A stretch of 43,205 nt of DNA from RGIG6353 sp045660745 (GTDB lineage: Bacteria > Bacillota > Clostridia > Oscillospirales > SIG627). The stretch covers positions 1-43,205 of the forward strand of contig JAZREJ010000031.1 in the NCBI GenBank assembly GCA_045660745.1. The letters run 5' to 3'. Below the pieces are notes generated by a model that ran no database searches, had not been told where the DNA came from, and saw nothing but the letters and a program-made list of their open reading frames with translations. The translations under genes were made by a program, and so were the position numbers. Positions 1-7,841 of the stretch are shown in pieces. The first letter of the stretch is position 1; every line of letters starts with the position of its first letter.

Positions 1-789
1 ATTGTTCTTAACGATAGTACACAATCCCAACTCGGAGAAAACTTTTTCGGTATCATCCACATAGCTACTGTGATAAGCCTTGTAAACATCATCAGCCATA
101 ATTTCTAACTGTTCCGCTTCAGCAATAGCATTTGAACTGTCTTCCTCCACTTGAACTTTATTAAATTCACCGTCTACTATATACTTCGACAAAAGTTCTT
201 CTCCGTAATATTCAATCCGTTCGTCGTACAGCTCTTTTGCCCATTTTTCACCTTCGGGAGTCCCTATTGTATATACCAAGTCACCGTACTTTAGCACATC
301 ACCATCTTTCAGAAGTTGAGCGAGCTTTTCAAAAAGAATATATTTATCTTCTTTCTCTTGTCTTATTTGAGCTACGGTTTTTCCGTTGTAAACAAATCCG
401 TCCCAAAAAGTTTTAGTTATATGCAATGCAAAGTATTGATCGGGATTCGCTTTTTCCAATTCTTGATAAAGTGAATATGAATCCACTCGCCAACCTTCCC
501 ATAACGGTGTTTCTATACTGATTTCGGGTGAATCTCCTATATCTGTGTTCCAAATAATATTGTCTATATCAGTAGGAAGTCCGAATGAGAGATCATCCTT
601 GTGTAACGTCGGTACAACGATGATTGCGCTCATAATCAGCGCAAAACACGCTGCCATCGACACCCATTTAACCCAATGGCGCTTTTTCGGCTTCTTTTTC
701 TCCGCCAGCTCCGCTTTCATGGTGAAATACCGTTCAAGGATATCAGAATCGAGTGCGGTAATAGCATCGATGAGTTTTTCTTGTGTCAT
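1..789 (-). CDS. Putative membrane-anchored anti-sigma factor (3' end outside window)
   Basis: Open reading frame of 263 codons that runs off the left edge, so the C-terminus is missing. Its ATG overlaps the stop codon of the upstream ECF sigma gene in an ATGA arrangement, which implies translational coupling. Residues about 1-36 are charged and cytoplasmic in character (start MTQEKLIDAITALDSDILER). They are followed by one hydrophobic segment at about 40-60 (VSMAACFALIMSAIIVV), then a long acidic region that is probably extracytoplasmic. This layout, a short cytosolic domain, one membrane span and an outer domain encoded directly behind an ECF sigma gene, is the usual layout of clostridial anti-sigma/sensor proteins. 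The anti-sigma role is inferred from position and topology; no ZAS-type HxxxCxxC motif is visible in the N-terminus. Confidence 0.6.
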   Translation of the reverse strand, partial: MTQEKLIDAITALDSDILERYFTMKAELAEKKKPKKRHWVKWVSMAACFALIMSAIIVVPTLHKDDLSFGLPTDIDNIIWNTDIGDSPEISIETPLWEGWRVDSYSLYQELEKANPDQYFALHITKTFWDGFVYNGKTVAQIRQEKEDKYILFEKLAQLLKDGDVLKYGDLVYTIGTPEGEKWAKELYDERIEYYGEELLSKYIVDGEFNKVQVEEDSSNAIAEAEQLEIMADDVYKAYHSSYVDDTEKVFSELGLCTIVKNN

Positions 790-1376
790 AATACATAACC
801 CTCACTTTCAAGTCGCTTTTTTAAGCCGTTTTTAATAGTTTCGATCTCTCTTTTGACGGTAGAAACGCTACAACCGAGTTCTTCGCTAATCGTTGCAATC
901 GGATCAGCGATATAGTAACGGCTGACGAAGATGTACATTTGTCTGTTGGGAAGAGATCTGACGTAATTACTTATAGTTTTTGCGAGTTCTTTTGCTTCGA
1001 TTTCAGCATTCATATCGCCGTCGTCTGCTATGAAATCTTCAAGCTCGGAAAGCGAAACGGTGAATTCCGATGCAATACGCTTTTGACGCTTGTTTGCTCT
1101 GAATCGGTCGATTGCGGTTCTTCGCATAATTGATCCAAGAAAAGCTTGTAACGCCACAGGTCTTGCCGGAGGGATAGCATTCCAAGCACCGATATATGTA
1201 TCGTTCAGACATTCCTCGCTATCGCACATATCGTGGACAACGTTCATCGCCACCGAAAGCAAGAACTTTTTGTACTTGATATCGGTTTCCTTGATTGCCT
1301 GCTCGTCACGTTGCCAATAGAGGTCAACGATCTTCTCGTCACTCATAACAGAGTTCGCTTTTGTTTGAAGTTCCAT
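786..1376 (-). CDS. ECF-type RNA polymerase sigma factor (sigma-70 family)
   Basis: A 196-residue protein of the size and layout of extracytoplasmic-function sigma factors. Region 2 lies at about residues 25-105, with the DNA-melting/-10 recognition stretch around LGSIMRRTAIDRFRANKRQK. Region 4, a helix-turn-helix, is at about 140-190 (FVSRYYIADPIATISEELGC, then SVSTVKREIETIKNGLKKRL). The start at 1376 is fixed by an ideal ribosome binding site, AAGGAGGTGTGTT, just before the ATG; the internal Met at residue 11 has none. The downstream gene overlaps by 4 bp and encodes the putative cognate anti-sigma factor. The target regulon cannot be read from this window. Confidence 0.88.
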   Translation of the reverse strand: MELQTKANSVMSDEKIVDLYWQRDEQAIKETDIKYKKFLLSVAMNVVHDMCDSEECLNDTYIGAWNAIPPARPVALQAFLGSIMRRTAIDRFRANKRQKRIASEFTVSLSELEDFIADDGDMNAEIEAKELAKTISNYVRSLPNRQMYIFVSRYYIADPIATISEELGCSVSTVKREIETIKNGLKKRLESEGYVL

Positions 1377-1478
1377 AACACACCTCCTTCGTTGTTATTT
1401 GAAAGGCCCTTCATAAGTAATAGTCGCTACTTTTTTCAAAACGGCTCACGTTTTTTGAAAGTTTTTAGGATTTTTTAT

Positions 1479-1507
1479 ATTATAACATATTTTTGAGGAA
1501 AATTCAA
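1479..1507 (-). promoter_or_regulatory. Sigma-A-type promoter of the ECF sigma/anti-sigma operon
   Basis: On the minus strand TTGAAT (1502-1507) is separated by 17 bp from TATAAT (1479-1484). It lies about 100 bp upstream of the sigma gene start and gives a leader of about 95 nt. No separate ECF-type promoter was identified, so autoregulation cannot be judged. Confidence 0.7.
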
Positions 1508-1539
1508 ATAAGGCGAGCGCAACATATGTCTCTCTCTCA

Positions 1540-1568
1540 TTGAAAAATTCATGATTTTATGATATAAT
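1540..1568 (+). promoter_or_regulatory. Sigma-A-type promoter of the DUF2971/AlbA_2/HEPN-like cassette
   Basis: TTGAAA (1540-1545), a 17 bp spacer and a consensus TATAAT (1563-1568) lie 39 bp before the first ATG of the cassette. It points away from the sigma-operon promoter, so the two units are divergent with about 33 bp between their -35 boxes. Confidence 0.78.
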
Positions 1569-1607
1569 TAACAGCATAAGAGATTTAAATTGGGAGGCAA
1601 CACATAA

Positions 1608-2504
1608 ATGGAGCAAATGAAATATTATCACTACACATCCATAAAAACACTTTTTTCAATTATCACAAATGAAGAACTGTGGCTTTCCAATCTAAAAAAC
1701 TCTAATGATCCGAACGAGTTTTACCTAACTTGTGATGAGTATAATGCATACGTTAGTAAGTTGGGCAGGGATCCATACAATGGGAAACCTTATGTACTTG
1801 AGGAAAACGGTATATACGGAAACACCTATGGTCTTTCGTTTACATTAGCTGGAGATAACTTGAGTCAATGGGAACGTTATGGAGATTCTTTGGGTGGAGT
1901 TTCAATATGCTTTGATATTGATTTGCTGCAGAAGACCATAGAAGAAAAATACGATTTTACTTTTGATTTTGATTCTGTAAAATACACAGAGGAAGAAAAA
2001 ATCAAGTTTATAAAAAGCAAAATTGATAAGGTTAATTGGGACAATTTTAAGGGCTGTCCGGTGGCAAAATGGACAATGGAAGGGATTTATTTCATTGATC
2101 ATTACAATCAAGCGCAAATGCTATTTAAAAAAGAACCTTTTTTCGTCGAGCAAGAGTACCGTTTGTTCTTCGATCCTACATATTATGATTTCTTTCACGG
2201 AATATATATGGGTTATCCTTCTCCTCGACTGAATGAATCCAAAGAAAAAGCCGAAAAAAGATACGGTCATGTTGCGAATACGCTTAGAATATTAAGTAAG
2301 GATATAAAATTTGCGCTAATGCGCAATGGTATTAATGGATATATACCTTTCAAGCTATCTGTATTAGGGGAAAGAAAGCCAGAAATAATTAAAGAAATAA
2401 TATTAGGCCCCAAATGTACACAAGACCCCAAAGAATTAAAAGCATTTTTATCTTACTATGGATATGACGTCGAAATTCGAAAATCGGAGATATCGATTCG
2501 ATAA
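1608..2504 (+). CDS. DUF2971 domain protein
   Basis: A 298-residue soluble protein recognised as DUF2971. It has the N-terminal signature YHYTSIKTLFSIITNEELWL, then LKNSNDPNEF (about 29-38) and the central signature LSQWERYGDSLGGVSICFD (about 85-103). Ribosome binding site GGGAGG lies 10 nt before the ATG. The biochemical function of DUF2971 is not established; the family is frequent in accessory regions. It is the first gene of a three-gene, strongly A/T-rich cassette with a good promoter and is followed after 26 bp by an AlbA_2 gene. A His/Tyr/Arg-rich N-terminus reminiscent of nucleotide-transferase-like folds is visible, but I do not assign an activity. Confidence 0.8.
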   Translation: MEQMKYYHYTSIKTLFSIITNEELWLSNLKNSNDPNEFYLTCDEYNAYVSKLGRDPYNGKPYVLEENGIYGNTYGLSFTLAGDNLSQWERYGDSLGGVSICFDIDLLQKTIEEKYDFTFDFDSVKYTEEEKIKFIKSKIDKVNWDNFKGCPVAKWTMEGIYFIDHYNQAQMLFKKEPFFVEQEYRLFFDPTYYDFFHGIYMGYPSPRLNESKEKAEKRYGHVANTLRILSKDIKFALMRNGINGYIPFKLSVLGERKPEIIKEIILGPKCTQDPKELKAFLSYYGYDVEIRKSEISIR

Positions 2505-2530
2505 TACTGTGAAAAAGCAAGGTGATTCAA

Positions 2531-3676
2531 ATGGCAAAATTTAAATATTATTCAACCAAGCAACTCTTCAAATTCTTTATAGAGCAAGGCAAAGAGGGTG
2601 AATGCTGGGATTTCAAGCAAGAGTGGCATGATAATATTGCCGATTTAGTAAAAGATATTATTTGTTTTGCAAACACCACACACGATGAAAACTGCTATTT
2701 GATTTTTGGTGTTTCCAATGATTTGCAAGTTGTCGGAATGAAGAAACCGAGAACCAAACAGTCTGATATAATCGACTCGTTATCAAACCTCAATTTTGCC
2801 GGAGATATTATTCCCAAAATTGAAGTGGAAACAATTGATATTGATGGCGTTGAAATAGATGTTTTAATTGTTTTTGATGTTAAAAATCCTCCCATATATT
2901 TGAAAAAGCCATATGGCAAAATGCGTGAAGGTTGTATTTATTTAAGAAACGGAGATAAAAATACCCCCGACAATGGGAATGCTGACATTGAAGATATAGA
3001 AAATTTATGGCGCAAGCGGCTTGGACTTACAAAGCCCCCTCTTGAAATAATCTTTGATCGCATGCACAGCAAATTGGAATGGACAGAGCAGGATGATGTT
3101 TTCTACAACATATATCGCCCGGAGTATGTGATAGAAATAATTGATGACAAAGAAGATGACCTTGAGGCTGAATTCTATGCGTATGCTATGACGAATTCAA
3201 ATACATCATATTGCAACCTAAACATCAAATATCAAAGTACAATTCTCGATTCATATCAATTGGTAATTCTTGATGGAGGGCGTCTACAAATTCCCGTTCC
3301 GGAATGGGGGTATGTTTGCCATAACGATTATGGGATAAACGCAAAATATTGCTATAAATATTACATAGCAGGAACTCGCCGATATCGACTATTATCATTT
3401 CTCTATGATGAACAAAATAGTGACGAACGATTCGCATTTATGCATCTCAATGATGTGATTCTTTACTATCATTCGGATGACGAAAAAATTGCTTTTGAAT
3501 CTTTTGTTGAAGGTCACCAGGAGATATTTGAAAAATATCTTAATGGCGTTGACCGATATAGTCACATTGATACCGGTGAGCTAACAAAAACAAAAGTATA
3601 TAAAGAACGATTGCGCACGGGAATAGCGTTGAATAAATTGTTGGCAGACTGGAGAATCAAAGATATAAAAATATAA
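2531..3676 (+). CDS. AlbA_2 (Schlafen-type) domain protein
   Basis: A 381-residue protein. The N-terminal 150 residues carry AlbA_2/Schlafen signatures: EGECWDFKQEWH (about 17-28) in place of the family E-x3-LEFK motif, CFANTTHDENCYLIFGVSND (about 43-62) like the A-N-T-x-G-G-x-I-x-I-G-V block, and REGCIYLRNGDKNTPDNG (about 133-150) like the Y-x-R-x-G-S-x-T block. The remaining 230 residues form a C-terminal domain I do not recognise. The ATG at 2531 is preferred over a GTG at 2522 because AAGGTG sits at correct spacing before it. AlbA_2 domains are found in RNA-binding/RNase Schlafen proteins and in bacterial regulators; a role here in RNA or nucleic-acid targeting is inference from the neighbours. 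Confidence 0.75.
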   Translation: MAKFKYYSTKQLFKFFIEQGKEGECWDFKQEWHDNIADLVKDIICFANTTHDENCYLIFGVSNDLQVVGMKKPRTKQSDIIDSLSNLNFAGDIIPKIEVETIDIDGVEIDVLIVFDVKNPPIYLKKPYGKMREGCIYLRNGDKNTPDNGNADIEDIENLWRKRLGLTKPPLEIIFDRMHSKLEWTEQDDVFYNIYRPEYVIEIIDDKEDDLEAEFYAYAMTNSNTSYCNLNIKYQSTILDSYQLVILDGGRLQIPVPEWGYVCHNDYGINAKYCYKYYIAGTRRYRLLSFLYDEQNSDERFAFMHLNDVILYYHSDDEKIAFESFVEGHQEIFEKYLNGVDRYSHIDTGELTKTKVYKERLRTGIALNKLLADWRIKDIKI

Positions 3677-3763
3677 GTCTTGTCGCAGTAGCAGTTTATG
3701 AGGTTATAAAACTTGTAAAAACTTTAGAAATATAAATAAACTTTAAAAGGAGGGACTATAGAT

Positions 3764-5557
3764 ATGTGTTGGAGTTCAAAAAGAAAAGAACGTATCTATG
3801 AAGAAATGATCAAATACATTATATGTGAGTTGTATAAGTGTACTGATAAGAAACTTTTTTCTTGCCAAACATTCGAATTGCTTGGGAAAACATACATAAA
3901 AATTGTCTTAAAGACCGTAAAAGGTATCAGCAGAAAAATGGTTTTTGGATTTATAGATTCGTATGCGAAAAAACACGGTGAAACCTTAAATAGTAAAAAT
4001 AGCAAATATGTATATTTATGTCAAAAAATTATCGGGGTAAATCGACTCCCCAAAGATACATATGAAATGGTCTTGACTAAATACAATGAATTGTTTCAGG
4101 TGAAGTATGAAAAACTGAAAAGAAAAATAGCGCTCGTAATTGCGGAAACAGAACAAAAACAAAAAATCGTAGGTGCAGATGTCGCCAAAATTGAAAGCAA
4201 AAAGTTTGGAATATTGTACGATATTTCATCAGATGAAAAGCAATTGTTGCAATACTATAGAGATAACAATAGTTTGCGAACCCAAAAGGACATTTTAGAA
4301 AAAGTTAAAATTGATTTAGAAGAAAAATTCAAAACATATTGCGACATTGAAAATGAATCGGAAGTGGCAAGAAAAAATAGGAATATAGCCATTCAATATT
4401 CTACAAGTGTATTTGAATCGGAGGATATTAATAATAGTTTTCTGCCATATGAAGCATACTTGGAAGCATGTGAAAATTATTTAATTTCCTATGATAAGCA
4501 GCGTGCTAATATAAAAGTTTATCCTTTTTTTGAACTCGCAAGAAAAGAGATGTTAAAAAGCCATAAGTTGAATAAAGAAAACAATGATGAACAATATACC
4601 CAGGAGGTTAAAGAATTAACGCAATATCGCGATGAATTGTATATTGCAATACACGAAAGCCAGAATTCGGAAAAAACATGTGAATTTATTGTGCAAAAAA
4701 ATATATTAAGTGAAGTAGAGCGTTATGTTGATTCACTTATATGTTTGCGTAAAAGAAAAAAATTATTGAAAGAATTATTAGATCTTTACAAAGCGGAAAG
4801 ATTTGATATTTTTGTCAATTTATGTACGGTGCAAATTGAAGGTGTTTTTAATGATTTGCAATATGACCTTGAGTTGTTTCAGCGATTCCAAAGCATTTCA
4901 TTAGATCCAACACAAGATTTGAAACATAAAATTAAAAGTATCGAAGATAGTATACCTTATGAGTGTGTTTTATATTTTGGTCATTGTTTTAATAACTTAC
5001 AAAGAAATATAGTTGCTCATGGAAGATGGTTATTAGACAAAGATACCGTTAAAATTGCAAATGAATTATTGTTAGATTTGCATTCATTGCTCTATATGGT
5101 ATTTAGATGTAGTCATTTAGAAAGGATGTACCGATTTATACACAACTATGTCGATATCAATTCAAAGATTACCGGAAATTGTTATGGTGCATTATACTAC
5201 GATCTTACAGGTGAAAGGATTCACGGAGATTATGATTATATAGGTCATATCGAACCAAAACAGGTGTTGCTTTGGATTTTTAATCCATTTTACGAAAGAT
5301 TCTATAAGGACGCTGCTGATGAAAGTGATACGAGTTTAGAACAGATGCGAAATGTTTTATCTTCGGTTGCTTTTTGGGAATACATAAATGAAGATATAGA
5401 CAGGAAATTACATGAGGGATTAATTAGTAATTATTTAAGCAACTTTAAGCTTGTTTTAGGGGAATTAATCAATTGTAATATTTCAGACGAAGCCAGATCC
5501 AAAATAAAGGAAATAAAATCAAAATTGTATAAATACGAAAAAACAACTTCACCTTAA
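3764..5557 (+). CDS. Uncharacterised 597-residue protein with coiled coil and HEPN-like motif
   Basis: No named family recognised. The start is well supported by AAAAGGAGGGACTATAGAT-ATG. Residues about 100-330 are highly charged and predicted alpha-helical/coiled coil (many K/E/Q heptads). At about 330-450 there is an all-helical region ending in NNLQRNIVAHGRW: R414-N-I-V-A-H419 matches the R-x4-6-H motif of HEPN ribonuclease/toxin domains, preceded by helix QIEGVFNDLQYDLELFQ and followed by LLLDLHSLLYMVF. The C-terminal 150 residues are unassigned. It follows the DUF2971 and AlbA_2 genes on the same strand with an 87 bp gap, so it may be co-transcribed. Codon use is very A/T rich compared with the right half of the window. 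The HEPN reading rests on one motif and helical context and needs profile or structure support. Confidence 0.55.
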   Translation: MCWSSKRKERIYEEMIKYIICELYKCTDKKLFSCQTFELLGKTYIKIVLKTVKGISRKMVFGFIDSYAKKHGETLNSKNSKYVYLCQKIIGVNRLPKDTYEMVLTKYNELFQVKYEKLKRKIALVIAETEQKQKIVGADVAKIESKKFGILYDISSDEKQLLQYYRDNNSLRTQKDILEKVKIDLEEKFKTYCDIENESEVARKNRNIAIQYSTSVFESEDINNSFLPYEAYLEACENYLISYDKQRANIKVYPFFELARKEMLKSHKLNKENNDEQYTQEVKELTQYRDELYIAIHESQNSEKTCEFIVQKNILSEVERYVDSLICLRKRKKLLKELLDLYKAERFDIFVNLCTVQIEGVFNDLQYDLELFQRFQSISLDPTQDLKHKIKSIEDSIPYECVLYFGHCFNNLQRNIVAHGRWLLDKDTVKIANELLLDLHSLLYMVFRCSHLERMYRFIHNYVDINSKITGNCYGALYYDLTGERIHGDYDYIGHIEPKQVLLWIFNPFYERFYKDAADESDTSLEQMRNVLSSVAFWEYINEDIDRKLHEGLISNYLSNFKLVLGELINCNISDEARSKIKEIKSKLYKYEKTTSP

Positions 5558-5660
5558 CAACAGTAAAGATTATACTCATATTGATTTGTGTCCACGGTAA
5601 TACATAGAATTTGTTTGCAAGAATGATGCAAAAAGTTCGGTAGACCGCGTAAAATTTTAA

Positions 5661-5792
5661 TCCATATCATCGCCAAAGGGTAAGATACTTTATTGCGATG
5701 AATATGAACGTGGTTTGTCTGCTTCAAGAAGTGCAAACGGATATACCCATAATTGTCTGCCTATCGAATATACTGTAAGTTGGTCTAAATAA
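5661..5792 (+). pseudogene. Short coding remnant, C-terminal fragment of unknown protein
   Basis: A 44-codon stop-to-stop stretch without a start or ribosome binding site translates to a protein-like peptide ending NCLPIEYTVSWSK. It directly precedes a bidirectional terminator. I cannot identify the parent. It lies between the A/T-rich cassette and mobile-element genes, so a decayed gene end is plausible, but a chance open frame is not excluded. The rest of 5558-5842 shows nothing else I can assign. Confidence 0.25.
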
Positions 5793-5796
5793 AACT

Positions 5797-5829
5797 TGCC
5801 CTCGCTCCATTTTGGAACGAGGGCATTTT
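5797..5829. terminator. Bidirectional intrinsic terminator
   Basis: TGCCCTCG (5797-5804) pairs with CGAGGGCA (5818-5825); the stem extends inward with TCC/GGA. TTTTG follows on the plus side, and AGTTTT follows on the minus side. It can end transcripts from the plus-strand remnant and from the minus-strand DUF6809 gene. Confidence 0.65.
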
Positions 5830-5842
5830 GTAATTGAAATTA

Positions 5843-6109
5843 TTATGAAACTAATGCTTCTAAGGTTATTTGAGCGCCCAATTTAAATGCATACTCAAAT
5901 ATTGCCTCTTCAGCACAGCTTGAATATTCACTCCAACAATCATCAAACTTCTCGAAGATTTCCTTTTGCTCGTCGGTCATTGTTTTGAGCAGGTCATCGT
6001 GATGACGAGCCATATATTCCATAAGTTCTTTCATTTCGGGAGAGTTGTTGAGGCTATCGGTCTGAGGGCAGACGTTTCCGTGCCATAGCTCTTGAAGGAT
6101 TGACCTCAT
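5843..6109 (-). CDS. DUF6809 family small protein
   Basis: An 88-residue protein beginning MRSILQELWHGNVCPQ with a middle TDEQKEIFEKFDDCWSEYSS and an end FEYAFKLGAQITLEAL. This is the pattern of DUF6809 proteins, which are common in clostridial conjugative and integrative elements and have no known function. The start at 6109 is chosen because its ATG overlaps the stop of the upstream TnpV gene (ATGA) and follows CAGGAGGTGG at about 9 nt. The reading frame remains open further upstream but only through the end of tnpV. Confidence 0.75.
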   Translation of the reverse strand: MRSILQELWHGNVCPQTDSLNNSPEMKELMEYMARHHDDLLKTMTDEQKEIFEKFDDCWSEYSSCAEEAIFEYAFKLGAQITLEALVS

Positions 6110-6471
6110 ACGTAGACCACCTCCTGTAAAACAATTTCTTCTGCACTTGCCTTGATATTGTTCATCTCGGCTACCCAACGGAGCATATCGAGAGATTTCA
6201 AATCCTCGTCTATACCTCTGTCGGTCGCAAGACGATTGATGATACTTTCAAGCATCGTTTTAGCTTCAAGGTCAATTTCGCAAAGGCGCTGGTTGAGTTT
6301 ACCTTCCATAAGAAGCGTGGTGTGGTATCTCTTGCGATGTGCTTTGAGATATTCGAGGTGCAATCTTCCGTATTTGCCGACCTCTTTCTGTTCGGGAAGT
6401 TCAAGCAAAGGGTAGTATTGCTCGCCTCTGAGTTCATAAGTAATTCCGTTTTGTTCAATGTACTTTTCCAT
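6106..6471 (-). CDS. tnpV: Transposon-encoded protein TnpV
   Basis: A 121-residue protein matching TnpV: N-terminus MEKYIEQNGITYELRGEQYY, then GKYGRLHLEYLKAHRKRYHT and a C-terminus SAEEIVLQEVVYV. TnpV is carried by Tn4451-type and other clostridial integrative elements; its role in transposition is not established. The Met at 6471 is preferred to a Met 41 codons upstream because the upstream segment (FGVLVFFFFAHL) is non-coding in character and overlaps a terminator-like hairpin; a weak AAAGGA lies before 6471. No integrase or relaxase accompanies it, so the element appears reduced to TnpV plus DUF6809. Confidence 0.85.
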   Translation of the reverse strand: MEKYIEQNGITYELRGEQYYPLLELPEQKEVGKYGRLHLEYLKAHRKRYHTTLLMEGKLNQRLCEIDLEAKTMLESIINRLATDRGIDEDLKSLDMLRWVAEMNNIKASAEEIVLQEVVYV

Positions 6472-6544
6472 ATATTGCACCGTCCTTTCATTTGGTGCCT
6501 TAAGTGTACAACAAAGACGAAAAATCTGCAAATGTGCAAAAAAG

Positions 6545-6580
6545 AAAAATACGAGAACACCGAAATGTTCTCGTATTTTT
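6545..6580. terminator. 15-bp perfect inverted repeat, terminator-like
   Basis: AAAAATACGAGAACA (6545-6559) and TGTTCTCGTATTTTT (6566-6580) form a 15 bp stem with a 6 nt loop and A/T flanks typical of a bidirectional terminator. It lies just upstream of tnpV and may mark the boundary of the remnant. In the stretch 6581-6707 the only other item noted is the half-terminator TCGACTTGGATTTTTTG near 6646-6662, identical to the right arm of the terminator at 10117-10148. Confidence 0.6.
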
Positions 6581-6707
6581 CTTCGCCTTCGCAATGCTCG
6601 TAATTCTTAAGTTTTAGAAACTGTCCTTAAGAGCCCGAAGCATTCGACTTGGATTTTTTGAGTTGCCCCAACATTTTCGAACCTTAATATAGAACACGCT
6701 ATAAAAT

Positions 6708-7391
6708 TTAACTCGTAAGTCCTCTTATAAAACCACGAAAGAAATGAAAAAGCAAAAAAGACCCAATTAGTGCAACGATTGAAATCAATATAATTTTCAA
6801 TATTTTTTTTGCCTTGAAATTGTTCTTTTTTCTTTCCAATTTATCCTGCTTCTTCTGTTGTTTTTTTGCCAATTTGCTTTTCTTAAGCTCTTCCCCCTCT
6901 TTGTCATATTCATCCTGTGTAACTAAAAATTTTTGTCGCGATTTTATCATCCACCATAAAGCAAATAGAACAAGCCCCAAGAAGAACAATGCAAATATTA
7001 ACCAAAAAATTCCCACACTAACAGATCGCGGTGATGCAATGATCTCCGGATTTTGAGGATTATAAAAAATTTGCACCTTTTCACCAACCGAATAATGAGC
7101 GCCGATACCCGCCCTAAAAGATATTACTGTGTCGGTTTCCAATTCTCTACCATAAATAATTCCATCAACCTCGTATTCTATATAAATCTCCTGCCAATCC
7201 AAACCCTTGCGACGAGTATGATAGTCAACATCAACAATAGTAGCCTCAATCGGTTCCATATCAGATACGAGCTGATCATATTGAATTTTGGATACAATAA
7301 AAAATACAACTATAGAACTGAACAATACAGTGCAGAACAAAATGGCTGCCATGCCTTTCTTAAAAGCCCTATTATATCTCAAATCCGACAC
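6708..7391 (-). CDS. DUF3592 membrane protein
   Basis: A 227-residue protein with a hydrophobic segment at about 14-34, an external beta-rich domain at about 45-120, a second membrane segment at about 125-148 (IFWLIFALFFLGLVLFALWW), a very lysine-rich linker (about 168-197) and a third membrane segment near the C-terminus. The middle domain (VEATIVDVDYH-like start, YEVDGIIYGRE, GEKVQIFYNPQNPEI) is the DUF3592 signature. The function of DUF3592 is unknown. AAGGCGGTGATT precedes the ATG. It is a single gene with its own promoter. Confidence 0.8.
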   Translation of the reverse strand: MSDLRYNRAFKKGMAAILFCTVLFSSIVVFFIVSKIQYDQLVSDMEPIEATIVDVDYHTRRKGLDWQEIYIEYEVDGIIYGRELETDTVISFRAGIGAHYSVGEKVQIFYNPQNPEIIASPRSVSVGIFWLIFALFFLGLVLFALWWMIKSRQKFLVTQDEYDKEGEELKKSKLAKKQQKKQDKLERKKNNFKAKKILKIILISIVALIGSFLLFHFFRGFIRGLTS

Positions 7392-7416
7392 ATAATCACC
7401 GCCTTTCTTAAGTTGT

Positions 7417-7445
7417 ATTATATCACAAAATTAACATTTTTTCAA
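7417..7445 (-). promoter_or_regulatory. Sigma-A-type promoter of the DUF3592 gene
   Basis: TTGAAA (7440-7445, minus strand), a 17 bp spacer and TATAAT (7417-7422), ending 25 bp before the start codon. Confidence 0.75.
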
Positions 7446-7460
7446 TGTATTTACACAACA

Positions 7461-7800
7461 TCGCAGGTTCAAGTCCAAAAGGTCGGGGAAAAGTTGCAAT
7501 GGTGAATGAGAAACAGAAAAAAGGCATTCAAGATTGTATGTGCACATATTTCGGATGCTGTCGCCCCGAAACGGTGAGTTTTGCAAGCAAAACCTCGCAT
7601 TTGTAGTAAAACGTTCGCGTTTTATTGCGGATTCTGAATCCGGGGTTTGCGTCAGCAAACATCACGGGTGAGTTCCCTGAAGGTGCAAATTAAAACAAAA
7701 AAACCGTTTAAGTCTTGTGGTGCACCTTTGTAGTAAAACGCTTTGCGTTTTACTACGGGTTCTGAGGGCGGGACTCTACCGCCCGCACTCAATAAAATTT
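7461..7800. repeat. Modular hairpin array, copy I
   Basis: This fills most of the 450 bp gap between two minus-strand genes. It opens with the shared head sequence (GGTTCAAGTCC, then GGTCGGGGAAAAG, then GCAATGGTGAATGAG). A series of short inverted repeats follows: GTTTTGC/GCAAAAC, TAAAACG-ttcg-CGTTTTA, TTTGC/GCAAA, a 12 bp perfect pair GTAGTAAAACGC/GCGTTTTACTAC around 7732-7758, and GGGCGG/CCGCCC. The element TTTGTAGTAAAACG occurs twice (about 7600 and 7730). No protein-like reading frame is convincing here. Two other copies of the head are at about 9,806 and 13,257. Confidence 0.55.
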
Positions 7801-7841
7801 TAATTAATCAACGAAAAATCTCTCACACGTTCCACGTCAAG

